Below, piece by piece: positions 36,201 to 43,341 of a stretch of 64,000 nucleotides of DNA (the first letter of the stretch is position 1; each line of letters opens with the position of its first letter). The translations under genes and the position numbers were made by a program. The DNA comes from Novosphingobium resinovorum (GTDB lineage: Bacteria; Pseudomonadota; Alphaproteobacteria; Sphingomonadales; Sphingomonadaceae): contig NZ_BSFC01000019.1 of assembly GCF_027922145.1 (NCBI RefSeq), forward strand, positions 413,369 through 477,368, read 5' to 3'. Below the pieces are notes generated by a model. That model did not search any database. It saw only the letters and a program-made list of their open reading frames with translations, and was not told the origin of the DNA.

Positions 36201-37511
36201 GCAATGGCGAAGGCTCTCGTCGGCACCGGGTTTGGCGCGGCGATGTACGACGCGGCCCAGAGCGGCATGATTACCGGCGCGGCGCCCTCGGACCCGAAGA
36301 AGAGCCGGCTACTCTATGCCGATGGCTGGAAGCCCTACAGCGTCAAGGTCGGCGATACCTACTACAGCTATGCCCGCCTCGATCCCTTCTCTTCCACGAT
36401 CGGCGTGGCGGCCGATATGGCGACCCTGCCCGAAGGCATGAGCGACCGGCAGAAGGAGGACAAGGCGACACTGCTTGTAGCTTCCATCCTCGGGAACCTT
36501 GCGAACAAGACCTGGCTCTCCGGTGCGACTGGCTTCGTGGAAGCCCTGAGCGACCCCGAGCGCAACGCCGACAACATGATGCAGCGCCTCGTTGGCTCCC
36601 TACTGGTGCCCAACATCGTTGCGGGCACCGCCCGCACCCTCGATCCGACCCAGCGTGAGGTCGAGACGATGGGCGAGGCCCTGAAGGCTCGCATCCCCGG
36701 CATGCGCGAAACCCTGCTTCCCCGGCGCGACATCTGGGGCAAGGAGATCAGGAGCGAGGGCGGCATTGGCCCGGACTTCCTTTCGCCCTCGGCAGTCAGC
36801 ACCGCGCTCAATGATCCCGTCAACAAGGCGCTGCTGCAGCTCAGTTATGCGCCGGGCTATCCGTCAAAGAAGATCGGCGACCGTGAACTGACGCCGCAGG
36901 AATACGATCGCTACGTGGCGATGGCGGGTCAGTCCTCGCACCAGGCGATGACGGCGCTCGTCTCGACCCCGCAGTGGGGCCAGATGGATGACGAGGCAAA
37001 GGAGGATGCTGCCGCAAAGGTCGTGAAGCTCGCTCGGCAGGCAGCGCGTGCGCAACTGTTCGGCGGCCCGGCTGCCAAGGGTGCCGTCGATGCACCGCCT
37101 CCACCTCCGCCCGGCTTCTCGATCGATGGGGCTAGCGGCGGGGTGAACGTCTATCAGGATCTGCAATCAGCGATCCCCGGTGTTCAATTCACCTCAGGCT
37201 ACCGGACGCCCGAGTATCAGGATGATCTTCGCCGCAGGGGCTATCGTCCGGCCTACAACAGCGCGCATCTCGATGGCTCTGCGCTCGACATGCTGCCCCC
37301 TCCCGGCAAGTCCATGGAATGGCTCCGGGAACAGGTGAGGCAGAAGTACCCTCAGGCCCGCCAACTGATCCATGACGGCCATCTGCATACCACGTTCCCC
37401 GGCTATTTCGGTGCTCCCGTCCTTGGCGGCGCCAAAGGCGCTGGCTTGCGCAATCCGCTGGAAGGGATGCCGCCCCCGCCGCCCGGGTTCAATCTGGATT
37501 CTCGCCGATGA
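33270..37511 (+). CDS. Giant phage-like multidomain protein: SNase-like and M15 peptidase domains with PPPPPGF motifs
   Basis: A 1413-residue protein starting at GTG 33270 (GTGA overlap; ATG 33240 is possible). Residues about 53-170 have a staphylococcal-nuclease-like fold (VVRPVDGDTAKL, LRLWGVDAPEL). A long middle follows (VNITSNTLTALAQVPE, FLPFIRTPTNLLKFATE), with possible membrane-active helices. At about 1290-1395 is an M15 D-Ala-D-Ala-type peptidase with the zinc motif SAHLDGSALDM and a later HDGHLHT. Five PPPPPGF-x-x-D motifs lie at about 4, 30, 465, 1280 and 1405. This is the layout of internal virion or ejection proteins that open the cell wall and carry enzymes. Confidence 0.85.
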   Translation: MSLPPPPPGFRLDGKGTPPLSSAAPAPAAPPPPPGFQIDQPLPKAPTLPPLSGDIVVRPVDGDTAKLSSGQNLRLWGVDAPELSQQGWDRSGRAFPIGQQSRDAFGGLLTEGPQTIGSPVGMSFRRPVAPIDIGGKDAGLTLARSGNALAAPDFLAADPQRRFEYMQAERLARLNGLGIHDTKFQMPADYRKAPLPAPSHETVAQWWDTPTPLAGMRPEVEQAFLGMVNDATVPVEQVVRFSRENGFITDPADVTRAREQIEKTGLAATAGYKDYVRPLTDQGDGALGAYARGVGSGALASGLDEAGAFVDMLGGTEGRENVWNSDRRLADIWSNNQQQNASILGFDDFAHPYATVGGELTGGLLVPFGARAKTVGELARVGAAYGGATGFLGTEGSVSERALGAAVGVPMGAALGVAGGKLLEYGAPRARKLVGRMFGRGFNDAAPTSGALDDLVPAPMQDAPPPPPPGFRMDDAPMPMAAEPSPSISQEVRQPDYLAMERPQPMGQPLSEAQVQARASDIQPRDVLPIAASEDWPAAPDFAGNINLGKLDTPQDISRALTTVEREIGFDAATRGRVTQEETARLAADLNMTPETLMARRQGQAFNAEEALAARQILAKSGNELVNAAKRIQGMDSPGDELLAAFRQKLVRHVAIQEQVAGATAEAGRALAQFRMMADSRAVRGNVLSAMVRGGGGKDTLQDVANVILDAQELEPGKFNALIDKALKPTWKNKLTELYVNFLLSFPQTHAVNITSNTLTALAQVPEHAAASAIGKARQVLPSADLDRITGTEVGQRMFGLVQGAKEGARLFSRALRTGEPADFVSKVEGQEYKAIPGMAGEVIRTPTRLLTAEDEFFKGIARRMELNGIAARMAHKEGLKGDEAANRIADLVANPTDEMLHSAEDYGRYVTFQSKLGPFAQGVSNMANSSIVTKFFLPFIRTPTNLLKFATERSPAAPLLAEWRKDYVAGGARRDLAMAKALVGTGFGAAMYDAAQSGMITGAAPSDPKKSRLLYADGWKPYSVKVGDTYYSYARLDPFSSTIGVAADMATLPEGMSDRQKEDKATLLVASILGNLANKTWLSGATGFVEALSDPERNADNMMQRLVGSLLVPNIVAGTARTLDPTQREVETMGEALKARIPGMRETLLPRRDIWGKEIRSEGGIGPDFLSPSAVSTALNDPVNKALLQLSYAPGYPSKKIGDRELTPQEYDRYVAMAGQSSHQAMTALVSTPQWGQMDDEAKEDAAAKVVKLARQAARAQLFGGPAAKGAVDAPPPPPPGFSIDGASGGVNVYQDLQSAIPGVQFTSGYRTPEYQDDLRRRGYRPAYNSAHLDGSALDMLPPPGKSMEWLREQVRQKYPQARQLIHDGHLHTTFPGYFGAPVLGGAKGAGLRNPLEGMPPPPPGFNLDSRR

Positions 37512-37951
37512 GCGCGACGGAGAACCCGGAAAATACCGGGCGAAATTCCGATGGCCGTTTCGCGGCAGGCAACCAGCACGGGGGCAAACCGAAAGGCGCG
37601 CGGCACAGGACCACGCGCGCGATCGAAACGCTGCTGGAGGGCGAGCACGAGGGTCTGACGAGGAAGGCTATCGACATGGCCCTTGCTGGGGACACCACCG
37701 CGATGCGCCTTTGCCTGGATCGCATTGCGCCTCCCCGCAAGGATGCCCCGATCACGTTTGACCTCCCGCCCATCAAGACGGCGGCAGATACCGTCTCGGC
37801 ATCCTGTGCGCTGCTGCAGGCGGTTTCGGAGGGCGAGGTAACCCCTGACGAGGCCGGGCGCGTCATGGCTCTCCTGACGGCTCACAAGTCGCTGGTCGAG
37901 GCTGGGGATCTGGAGGCACGCATCGCAGCACTGGAGGAGAAGCGGGCATGA
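37508..37951 (+). CDS. DUF5681 domain-containing protein
   Basis: A 147-residue protein. The N-terminus NSDGRFAAGNQHGGKPKGARHRTTRAIETLLEGEHEGLTRKAIDMALAGD is the DUF5681 pattern (GRF-x-x-GxxGxPxGxRxKxT). TAMRLCLDRIAPPRKD and the C-terminal helix GDLEARIAALEEK also fit. The family is found near phage terminases and in mobile elements; a DNA-packaging or small-terminase-like role has been suggested but is not proved. ATGA overlaps on both sides. Confidence 0.85.
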   Translation: MSATENPENTGRNSDGRFAAGNQHGGKPKGARHRTTRAIETLLEGEHEGLTRKAIDMALAGDTTAMRLCLDRIAPPRKDAPITFDLPPIKTAADTVSASCALLQAVSEGEVTPDEAGRVMALLTAHKSLVEAGDLEARIAALEEKRA

Positions 37952-38136
37952 ACCTTGAACGTCGGATTTCGAAGCTGGAGACGACCCTTGCGTCGTCGGG
38001 CGTCGTTACCGTGCTCGTCTACGCCGGAGAGACCTTGGACCAAGCCCGAGAGCGTCATCTGGCGGACGGCGGGGCTGATCCCATCACTGCCGCGCTCACT
38101 GTCTGGATCGATAAGCCGATTCCCCGACTGCACTGA
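37948..38136 (+). CDS. Small paralogue 1 (RRIxxLE protein)
   Basis: A 62-residue protein beginning MNLERRISKLETTL. It overlaps the DUF5681 stop (ATGA). After the short N-terminal helix comes VVTVLVYAGETLDQARERHLADGG, a beta strand followed by a helix. It is the first of four consecutive small proteins that share an N-terminal R-x-x-x-LE segment. Confidence 0.7.
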   Translation: MNLERRISKLETTLASSGVVTVLVYAGETLDQARERHLADGGADPITAALTVWIDKPIPRLH

Positions 38137-38156
38137 ACCCAATCTGGAGAACGACC

Positions 38157-38345
38157 ATGACCAACCCCATCCGCCGCCGTGTCGAACGCCTGGAAGCGAC
38201 GCAACCTTCGTCGGCCGAACCCATCACCTGCATTCAGCTTCGTGGTGTCGTGCCTGGCGGCGGCGAAGGCCGTATTGCCGTGACGACCTTCGACGATGGC
38301 CGCTGGCCCCCATTTGCTGTCCAGACCGACCAATGCCTCGGCTGA
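38157..38345 (+). CDS. Small paralogue 2 (RRIxxLE protein)
   Basis: A 62-residue protein beginning MTNPIRRRVERLEATQ, then ITCIQLRGVVPGGGEGRIAVTTFDDG. It starts 21 bp after paralogue 1, with GGAGAACG before the ATG. Its end overlaps paralogue 3 by 13 bp. Same N-terminal motif as its neighbours; function unknown. Confidence 0.7.
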   Translation: MTNPIRRRVERLEATQPSSAEPITCIQLRGVVPGGGEGRIAVTTFDDGRWPPFAVQTDQCLG

Positions 38346-38554
38346 GCGCTCGCCTAGAGAGACTGGAAGCTTTGGGCGGCAGCATGTCGGACGCTGCGTT
38401 GGTCGAAGCCATCCTGTCGCGCGAGGCCGATCCCACGGCATGGCTACTCGCGCCCGGAGGCAACGCGACAGAGAAGTCAGGGCTGTGGGGGCATATTCTC
38501 AAGCAAGTCGATGGCCGCTCGAAGGGGTTGCCTCAGGAAAGGACTGTCCAATGA
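38333..38554 (+). CDS. Small paralogue 3 (RRIxxLE protein)
   Basis: A 73-residue protein beginning MPRLSARLERLEALGG, followed by MSDAALVEAILSREADPTAW. Its ATG lies inside the end of paralogue 2, and its stop overlaps paralogue 4 (ATGA). Only the N-terminal helix is shared with the other three. Confidence 0.68.
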   Translation: MPRLSARLERLEALGGSMSDAALVEAILSREADPTAWLLAPGGNATEKSGLWGHILKQVDGRSKGLPQERTVQ

Positions 38555-38739
38555 ACAACCACATCCGCCGTATCGAGGCCTTGGAAGTTTCGATGAACCC
38601 GCCGGTCGGGCGCACGTGGCACCGGGTGGTCCAGCATGTCGGTCAGACCCGTGAGGGCACGATTGCTGCCTATGAGTCTGAGCATGGCGCGTTCGGGGCG
38701 AATGATGCGGTCGTGCTGCGGCGGATTGTGGGCATGTGA
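38551..38739 (+). CDS. Small paralogue 4 (RRIxxLE protein)
   Basis: A 62-residue protein beginning MNNHIRRIEALEVSMN, then TWHRVVQHVGQTREGTIAAYESEHG. GGAAAGGA lies upstream of the ATG, which overlaps the stop of paralogue 3. It resembles paralogue 1 in its strand-then-helix second half (an alphabeta unit after the RRIxxLE helix). Confidence 0.7.
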   Translation: MNNHIRRIEALEVSMNPPVGRTWHRVVQHVGQTREGTIAAYESEHGAFGANDAVVLRRIVGM

Positions 38740-38745
38740 AAGCAT

Positions 38746-38955
38746 ATGAGCCAAGAGGCACCCGAAACGGGGCACTGGTCCGATTGCGCGGTCAACTGCG
38801 AGCCTGCCTATCCAGCAGGCCCTTGCAACTGCGGCGGTTTAAATCTGGCAGCGTATGCGCGCTATCGCAGCGTCACCTCGCTTGTACCCGACCCGAGGAG
38901 CCTCGCTCTTTTCGTCGAGCACGGCATACTGCCAAGTTCGGTCAAGACGGAATAG
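38746..38955 (+). CDS. Small hypothetical protein, last gene of the plus-strand run
   Basis: A 69-residue protein (MSQEAPETGHWSDCAVNCEPAYPAGPCNCGGL), starting 7 bp after paralogue 4. CNCGG and the two other Cys could bind metal. The 3' 117 bp overlap, antisense, the end of the WYL-like gene below, so the last third may not be under its own selection. Typical of small phage proteins in sphingomonads. Confidence 0.6.
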   Translation: MSQEAPETGHWSDCAVNCEPAYPAGPCNCGGLNLAAYARYRSVTSLVPDPRSLALFVEHGILPSSVKTE

Positions 38956-39135
38956 GCGCCAAGATGAAGGACTTCCGCTCCGACTGCCGCCTCGGACCTG
39001 CCATGCCCGCATGATGGGATTGCCATCGTCGGTCGTGCCGACAGCATGTACCTCGACGACCCGAGTTAACCCGTCGTAGGTGATCGCGAGGCGTTTGCCT
39101 TCGGCGAGGGCCCCGCATGCCACATGCCACCACAT
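38839..39135 (-). CDS. WYL-like small protein
   Basis: A 98-residue protein. CGALAEGKRLAITYDGLTRVVEVHAVG, then NPIMRAWQVRGGS, WRLFRLDRTW and APRVGYKRGDAAIARI follow the pattern of short WYL-domain-like proteins (I-x-Y-D, VEPH-like, A-x-Q, W-x-LFRLD). WYL domains bind nucleic acids or ligands and regulate bacterial stress and defence genes. It is convergent with, and overlaps, the plus-strand gene ending at 38955. The start MWWHVAC is at 39135. Confidence 0.65.
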   Translation of the reverse strand: MWWHVACGALAEGKRLAITYDGLTRVVEVHAVGTTDDGNPIMRAWQVRGGSRSGSPSSWRLFRLDRTWQYAVLDEKSEAPRVGYKRGDAAIARIRCQI

Positions 39136-39137
39136 AC

Positions 39138-39443
39138 TCAGTCGTTCTCCGCAATGAGGATGGGCCACCAGTCGCCATCGTCCTCATAGGCGTGTTGCAC
39201 CCATTCTTCAGTGAGATAGGCGTCACTGAAATGTACGGCTGTGTCTTCGGACGCTTCATCAAGTTGATGCAGAACGACCTCGCCCCCAAAGACAAACCCA
39301 CCAGGCGGCATCGGCTTGTATTCGCAGGCACCCGGTTCACAGACCTGATCCACAAGGTCGGCGAGGTCGTCTGGGTCACAGGTGAAGATGCCCACCGAGA
39401 CCTTGTTGTGCCTCACCCTGACCATCCATGCGCCATTTGGCAT
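39138..39443 (-). CDS. Hypothetical protein
   Basis: A 101-residue acidic protein (MPNGAWMVRVRHNKVSVGIFTCDPDDLADLV; FVFGGEVVLHQLDEASEDTAVHFSD). GGAGGAGGGG lies about 8 bases before the ATG at 39443; a GTG at 39449 is the alternative. Its stop lies 2 bp before the WYL-like start, so the two are probably cotranscribed. No family recognised. Confidence 0.6.
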   Translation of the reverse strand: MPNGAWMVRVRHNKVSVGIFTCDPDDLADLVDQVCEPGACEYKPMPPGGFVFGGEVVLHQLDEASEDTAVHFSDAYLTEEWVQHAYEDDGDWWPILIAEND

Positions 39444-39602
39444 CAACACGCCCCTCCTCCAACCGAATCGGGAGTATCGTAGCGGTCAATCCGGCGGGCG
39501 CTAGACGGCTGTGACCAGCACGAACTGGGGCACAGTCGGTCCCAGCGAACAAGGTTGGCCGGAAGAATCCCCAACACTGTGAAGGCTCATGGCCCGGCCC
39601 TG

Positions 39603-39721
39603 ATTTGCGGGTAATGCGGGTATCTGCGGGTATGTTCCCTACCTAACGCGGGGATTTGTCAGTGACAAAATAGATATAAGAGCTGGGATAATACCCGCAA
39701 AACCCCGCATTACCCGCAAAT
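39603..39721. promoter_or_regulatory. Iteron-like inverted repeat upstream of the toxin-antitoxin pair
   Basis: Three direct TGCGGGTA units (TTTGCGGGTAATGCGGGTA, then TGCGGGTAT) at 39603-39633 are mirrored by ATACCCGCA and CCCGCATTACCCGCAAAT at 39691-39721. The outer 18 bp are a perfect inverted repeat (39603-39620 with 39704-39721). The spacer contains TTTGTCAGTGACAAA (39655-39669), itself a perfect palindrome. It could be the operator of the antitoxin, an origin, or both. Confidence 0.6.
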
Positions 39722-39789
39722 GCTATTAATGCTGCTGGGCATCGCAAAAGCCTTGGCGTGGTGAGATGTCCTGTGCCTATACAGCATCC

Positions 39790-40473
39790 ATGAGAGACGC
39801 AGAGTTCGGTATTGGCGCATATACGCCTTTGGAAGCAGCCCGCATGGTCGGGATGAGTCCAGCCACTCTGCGTCGTTGGTTGCTGGGGTATCAGCACCAC
39901 GACAAGGCAGAGGCGGCACTGTGGAAGCCCCAGTACACCCCTGATGACGAAGGCGTTTTGCTTGGTTTCCGTGACTTGGTTGAGGCGCGAATTGTGAATG
40001 CTCTTCGCGGAAGGCGGATCGGCCTGCCTACAATTCGGAATTGCATCGAGCGCGCGCGTTTGATCATCGGCGACGAGCGCCCGTTCTCGACGCAGGAATT
40101 TAAGACCGACGGGAGGACGATCTTCTTGGAAATTACGCGGGGATTGGACGAGCCGGTCTTTATCGATCTTCGCAAAAGTCAGGGTGTTTTCAAGCGCGTC
40201 GTTGAACCTACGCTCCAAGATCTCGATTTCGGCCCCTCGGGCGCGGAGCGCTGGTGGCTGCTGCATGGGAAGAAGACTGTGGTCGCGGATCCTGCTCGGT
40301 CATTCGGTCAGCCTATCCTGGCAGATAGCGGCATAACGACTGCTCGCGTCGTCGAAATCGTGGAAGCTGAGGGCTCGATTGAGGCGGCCGCGAAGGTATA
40401 TGAGATCCGTCCTAAGCTTATCCGCGATGCTCTGGCTTACGAAGCCAGGATTGGTAATCGCAAGGCGGCGTGA
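39790..40473 (+). CDS. VapB45-like antitoxin (DUF433, HTH)
   Basis: A 227-residue protein. The N-terminus is a MerR-like HTH (GIGAYTPLEAARMVGMSPATLRRWLLGY). The middle (FRDLVEARIVNALRGRRIGLPTIRNCIERARLIIG, FSTQEFKTDGRTIFLEI) and the DUF433 C-terminus (FGQPILADSGITTARVVEIVEAEGSIEAAAKVYEI) match VapB45-type antitoxins. ATG at 39790, with no strong alternative. The toxin gene overlaps its stop by 4 bases (GTGA), and the repeat cluster upstream is a likely operator region. Confidence 0.82.
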   Translation: MRDAEFGIGAYTPLEAARMVGMSPATLRRWLLGYQHHDKAEAALWKPQYTPDDEGVLLGFRDLVEARIVNALRGRRIGLPTIRNCIERARLIIGDERPFSTQEFKTDGRTIFLEITRGLDEPVFIDLRKSQGVFKRVVEPTLQDLDFGPSGAERWWLLHGKKTVVADPARSFGQPILADSGITTARVVEIVEAEGSIEAAAKVYEIRPKLIRDALAYEARIGNRKAA

Positions 40474-40862
40474 AGCTCCTCGTCGACAATAACCTCCCAC
40501 CTCGGCTTGCCAGAGGTCTTGGAGCCTTTTTCGAGGGTGTGCACACCGTTGTGCACATCCGCGAAAAGTTCGGAACAGGCAGTCTGAAAGACGAAGAGTG
40601 GATTGAGTTACTTGGCAAAGAGGGGCGATGGTGCGTCCTAACTGGCGACCGCAACATCGCGAAAAAGCGGCCTTCGAGGCAGCTCTTTTTGAGTTCCGGC
40701 CTGATTGGCTTCTTCCTAGCGCCATCTGTTTCGAAATGGCCTACGGAACGCCTCGGCGCCCGGCTTCTTATCCTTTGGCCCGTTATGGTTGGCATCTCGG
40801 AAAGCGTCAGTAGCGGTTGCTATGAGATTGGCGCGACCGGTGACCGGCTGGGCGGTATGTGA
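40470..40862 (+). CDS. VapC45-like PIN-domain toxin
   Basis: A 130-residue protein starting with GTG (KLLVDNNLPPRLARGL). D6 and the later LTGDRNIAKK Asp fit the acidic active site of the PIN-like VapC45 fold (PF18478). HTVVHIREKFGTGSLKDEEWIELLGKEGRW is the conserved middle. Such toxins are RNases. It overlaps the antitoxin stop and reads towards the replication module. Confidence 0.8.
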   Translation: MKLLVDNNLPPRLARGLGAFFEGVHTVVHIREKFGTGSLKDEEWIELLGKEGRWCVLTGDRNIAKKRPSRQLFLSSGLIGFFLAPSVSKWPTERLGARLLILWPVMVGISESVSSGCYEIGATGDRLGGM

Positions 40863-40867
40863 ATGCT

Positions 40868-42424
40868 TTAAGCCACCCTCACCACCGCCCACGCCTTCTG
40901 CTTCGCATGGCTGTCTTCCTCATCGACGAACTTCAGCCCATCGACCACCCGGCCACGATGCCGGGCTAGCCAGTGGCCAAGCTTGCGGGCATTGATCCCG
41001 CCCCCACGCTCCTCAGCCACGTCCACCAATGCCTGATAGAGATCGCCGTTGATGCGGTTTCCGAGCGGATCGAGCCTTTTCGCGGCGTCGATGATCTTGC
41101 CCGTGGTCAGTGGGGCAGAACCTACAGCGCCGTGCCAGGAGATGAGAGCCGCCCTGAGGCTGGAGGTCGTAGGGTCATCCGCCCTTGCCGCTTCCATCGT
41201 CTTCACCGGATCAGGCTTGCCCAGCCAGACTAGCGCCGAGCGCACTATGCGGCTCCAGTCCTCGAAGGACGCAAGCGCCGGAAGCTGATCGGGGTAGCCA
41301 GCCGCCGCATAGGCACGGGCCACAGTGAGCGCCGCAGCCACATACTTCCCGCGATCGGAGAGCACCTGATCCATGGGGCTCTTCTTGAACTGGCGCAGTT
41401 CCGGGCGCTCCATGTTCGGATCGAGCGAGCACAGGACCACGCGGCGGGTCATGTCGCCGACCAGATGGATATTGTTGCCCGTGGCGAAGGTCGTAGCCCG
41501 GCTTTCGATCCGTATGAGCTTGGAAGATCCCAGCACGCGCGGCTCGACGATTGGGCGCTCGATCATTTGGCACAGGAAGTCCCCGCCAAGGTCGCCATTC
41601 ACGTTGTCGATGGAGATGATGGCCTGCCCCCCGAGCAGAGCCGAGACGAGGCGCTTTTCGGTTTCGGCTTCATCACGTCCAGCCGCCATCACGGGAGCGC
41701 GTTGCCCGATGCTGATGGCGGCCGCCAAATCGATGATGTAGCTCTTGCCTGAGCCTGCTACTGGCGCGCTGGTGACGTGCATGGGGGCAACCTGCATCGC
41801 GCCACGCACAACCGGCGTGATAAGCCCCGAGAGGGCAACCGAGCGGCTTGCTTCATCGACGAATGGAAACTCGTCCAGCAGCGCATTGAGGAAAGCCAGG
41901 GCCTTCAGGGCATCTGCGCGGGTCGGCTGCTCGGGGATCGCGGGAAGACGCGGCGGGTCCATGAGCAGAAGCTGCGTCTGGGCATCGTAGCCGGGCGTCG
42001 AAAGGATCGTGCCATCCGGGCGTAGCGTCGGCGTCGTGATGACGCCGGCCAGCCTCGGGAACTGCCATTCGCCGTCACGGGAAAGGATCGTCGCAGCAAC
42101 GGGCCGGGGCGGGTCGGTGATGACCATGCGCTTTTTGCGGGCGTCGAACCTTTCCCAGTCGGCCTCGCGTGACAGGTGATCGACCAAAGTGTCTGCCGTG
42201 ACCTCGGCCAAGCGTGCGACCTTCGTCTTGTGGCCATGTGCAGCAGGCAACTCATCGACGATCGGACGCACCAGACCACCACGAACGTATAGAGGGGAGC
42301 CAGCGCCGATCAGCGCACGCTCTCCCTCCGATGCCATGAGGTGCAACTCGCCAGCCCGGACGGTGATGAGCGGGCGTGGCGGGTTCGATACGACGGCGAT
42401 ATTCGAATTCGGACGTGCGCTCAT
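40868..42424 (-). CDS. Phage-type ATPase / helicase-like replication protein
   Basis: A 518-residue protein. Walker A is APVAGSGKSYI (about 220-230), Walker B-like AIISIDNVNG (about 268-277), then RVLGSSKLIRIESRATTFATGNNIHLVGDMTRRVVLCSLD, matching the sensor and arginine-finger region of phage replicative helicase-like ATPases that act with a primase. The N-terminal 150 residues are a separate alpha/beta domain. The start overlaps the primase stop (ATGA). It ends the minus-strand replication operon, convergent with the VapC45-like gene. Confidence 0.82.
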   Translation of the reverse strand: MSARPNSNIAVVSNPPRPLITVRAGELHLMASEGERALIGAGSPLYVRGGLVRPIVDELPAAHGHKTKVARLAEVTADTLVDHLSREADWERFDARKKRMVITDPPRPVAATILSRDGEWQFPRLAGVITTPTLRPDGTILSTPGYDAQTQLLLMDPPRLPAIPEQPTRADALKALAFLNALLDEFPFVDEASRSVALSGLITPVVRGAMQVAPMHVTSAPVAGSGKSYIIDLAAAISIGQRAPVMAAGRDEAETEKRLVSALLGGQAIISIDNVNGDLGGDFLCQMIERPIVEPRVLGSSKLIRIESRATTFATGNNIHLVGDMTRRVVLCSLDPNMERPELRQFKKSPMDQVLSDRGKYVAAALTVARAYAAAGYPDQLPALASFEDWSRIVRSALVWLGKPDPVKTMEAARADDPTTSSLRAALISWHGAVGSAPLTTGKIIDAAKRLDPLGNRINGDLYQALVDVAEERGGGINARKLGHWLARHRGRVVDGLKFVDEEDSHAKQKAWAVVRVA

Positions 42425-43341
42425 TTCCCGAGCCTCCCCATCAGCTCGGCATTGAAATCCTTGGCCCCTACCGGAAAGATTGCGCGGCTGCTGATCCCGC
42501 GCATCCGGTAAGCGTCAATCGCAGCGTTGGCCCCAGTGCGGCCCGCCTCGTCGGCATCCCCGCCGACGGTCACGCGGGACACCAGCGAGGGGAAACGCAT
42601 CTTCGGCATGTTCCCAGCACCTGCTGCGACCCAGACTGCCCGGCCCATTTCCTGCTGCAGCGTCAGGCCGTCCTCGAGCCCTTCGCAGACGATCAGGTCG
42701 CAGGCCGCAGGTGCAAGACGGATGGCGCCGCCTGAGATCCGGCCGAGCGAGAGCTTTGGCTTGCGGACGTTGGCCTTTCCGCGCCCGTCTGCTGCGAGAT
42801 AGGTCCGCTGGATACCGCACAGGCGGTTGTCCGGCCCGGTGATGACCGCAACCAGGCAGGGATGCTGGGGGCCGTGGCTGCCATAGGTGAGCCATGTGAA
42901 CCGGATGGTTTCGGGAATCACGAGATCCAGCCCGCGAAACCGCAGATAGGCTTCGGCCAAGGTGCCCGAAGCGGGAGACGCCGCCCGCCAGATGGCGCGG
43001 GCTTCCTCGATGCGCTCTTCCTTCGTCCGCTCTGGCGCATCAATGATCGGCGTCACGGCCACAGCAGGCATGTCACCAGCGGCGAGCATGGCGGCGGCGG
43101 CGCGGAACTCGATCTGGTGCAACTCCCGCACGAAGTCGATAACGTCGCCGCCCTTACCGCAGCCGAAGCAGTACCAACGCTTGCCGCCGCTGTAGATCGA
43201 CAGGCTGGGCGAGCGGTCATTGTGGAACGGGCAGCAGCATTTCCATTCGTCGCCTGCGGCCTGCAATGGGACCACCGCGCCGATGATCTGCGGGAGCGGG
43301 TTCGCTGCGGCCACTGCCGCGACATTGACGAGCATGTTCAT
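42421..43341 (-). CDS. Phage-type primase (CHC2 zinc finger and Toprim)
   Basis: A 306-residue primase-like protein. The CHC2 zinc finger spans WKCCCPFHNDRSPSLSIYS (C37, H40) to WYCFGCGKGGDVIDFV (C58, C61). A linker (APERTKEERIEEARAIWRAA) is followed by a Toprim-type domain with the catalytic Glu in DLIVCEGLEDGLT. VTVGGDADEAGRTGA gives the D-x-D pair. Shorter than DnaG; this size is usual in prophages and satellites. ATGA overlaps both neighbours. Confidence 0.9.
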   Translation of the reverse strand: MNMLVNVAAVAAANPLPQIIGAVVPLQAAGDEWKCCCPFHNDRSPSLSIYSGGKRWYCFGCGKGGDVIDFVRELHQIEFRAAAAMLAAGDMPAVAVTPIIDAPERTKEERIEEARAIWRAASPASGTLAEAYLRFRGLDLVIPETIRFTWLTYGSHGPQHPCLVAVITGPDNRLCGIQRTYLAADGRGKANVRKPKLSLGRISGGAIRLAPAACDLIVCEGLEDGLTLQQEMGRAVWVAAGAGNMPKMRFPSLVSRVTVGGDADEAGRTGANAAIDAYRMRGISSRAIFPVGAKDFNAELMGRLGK

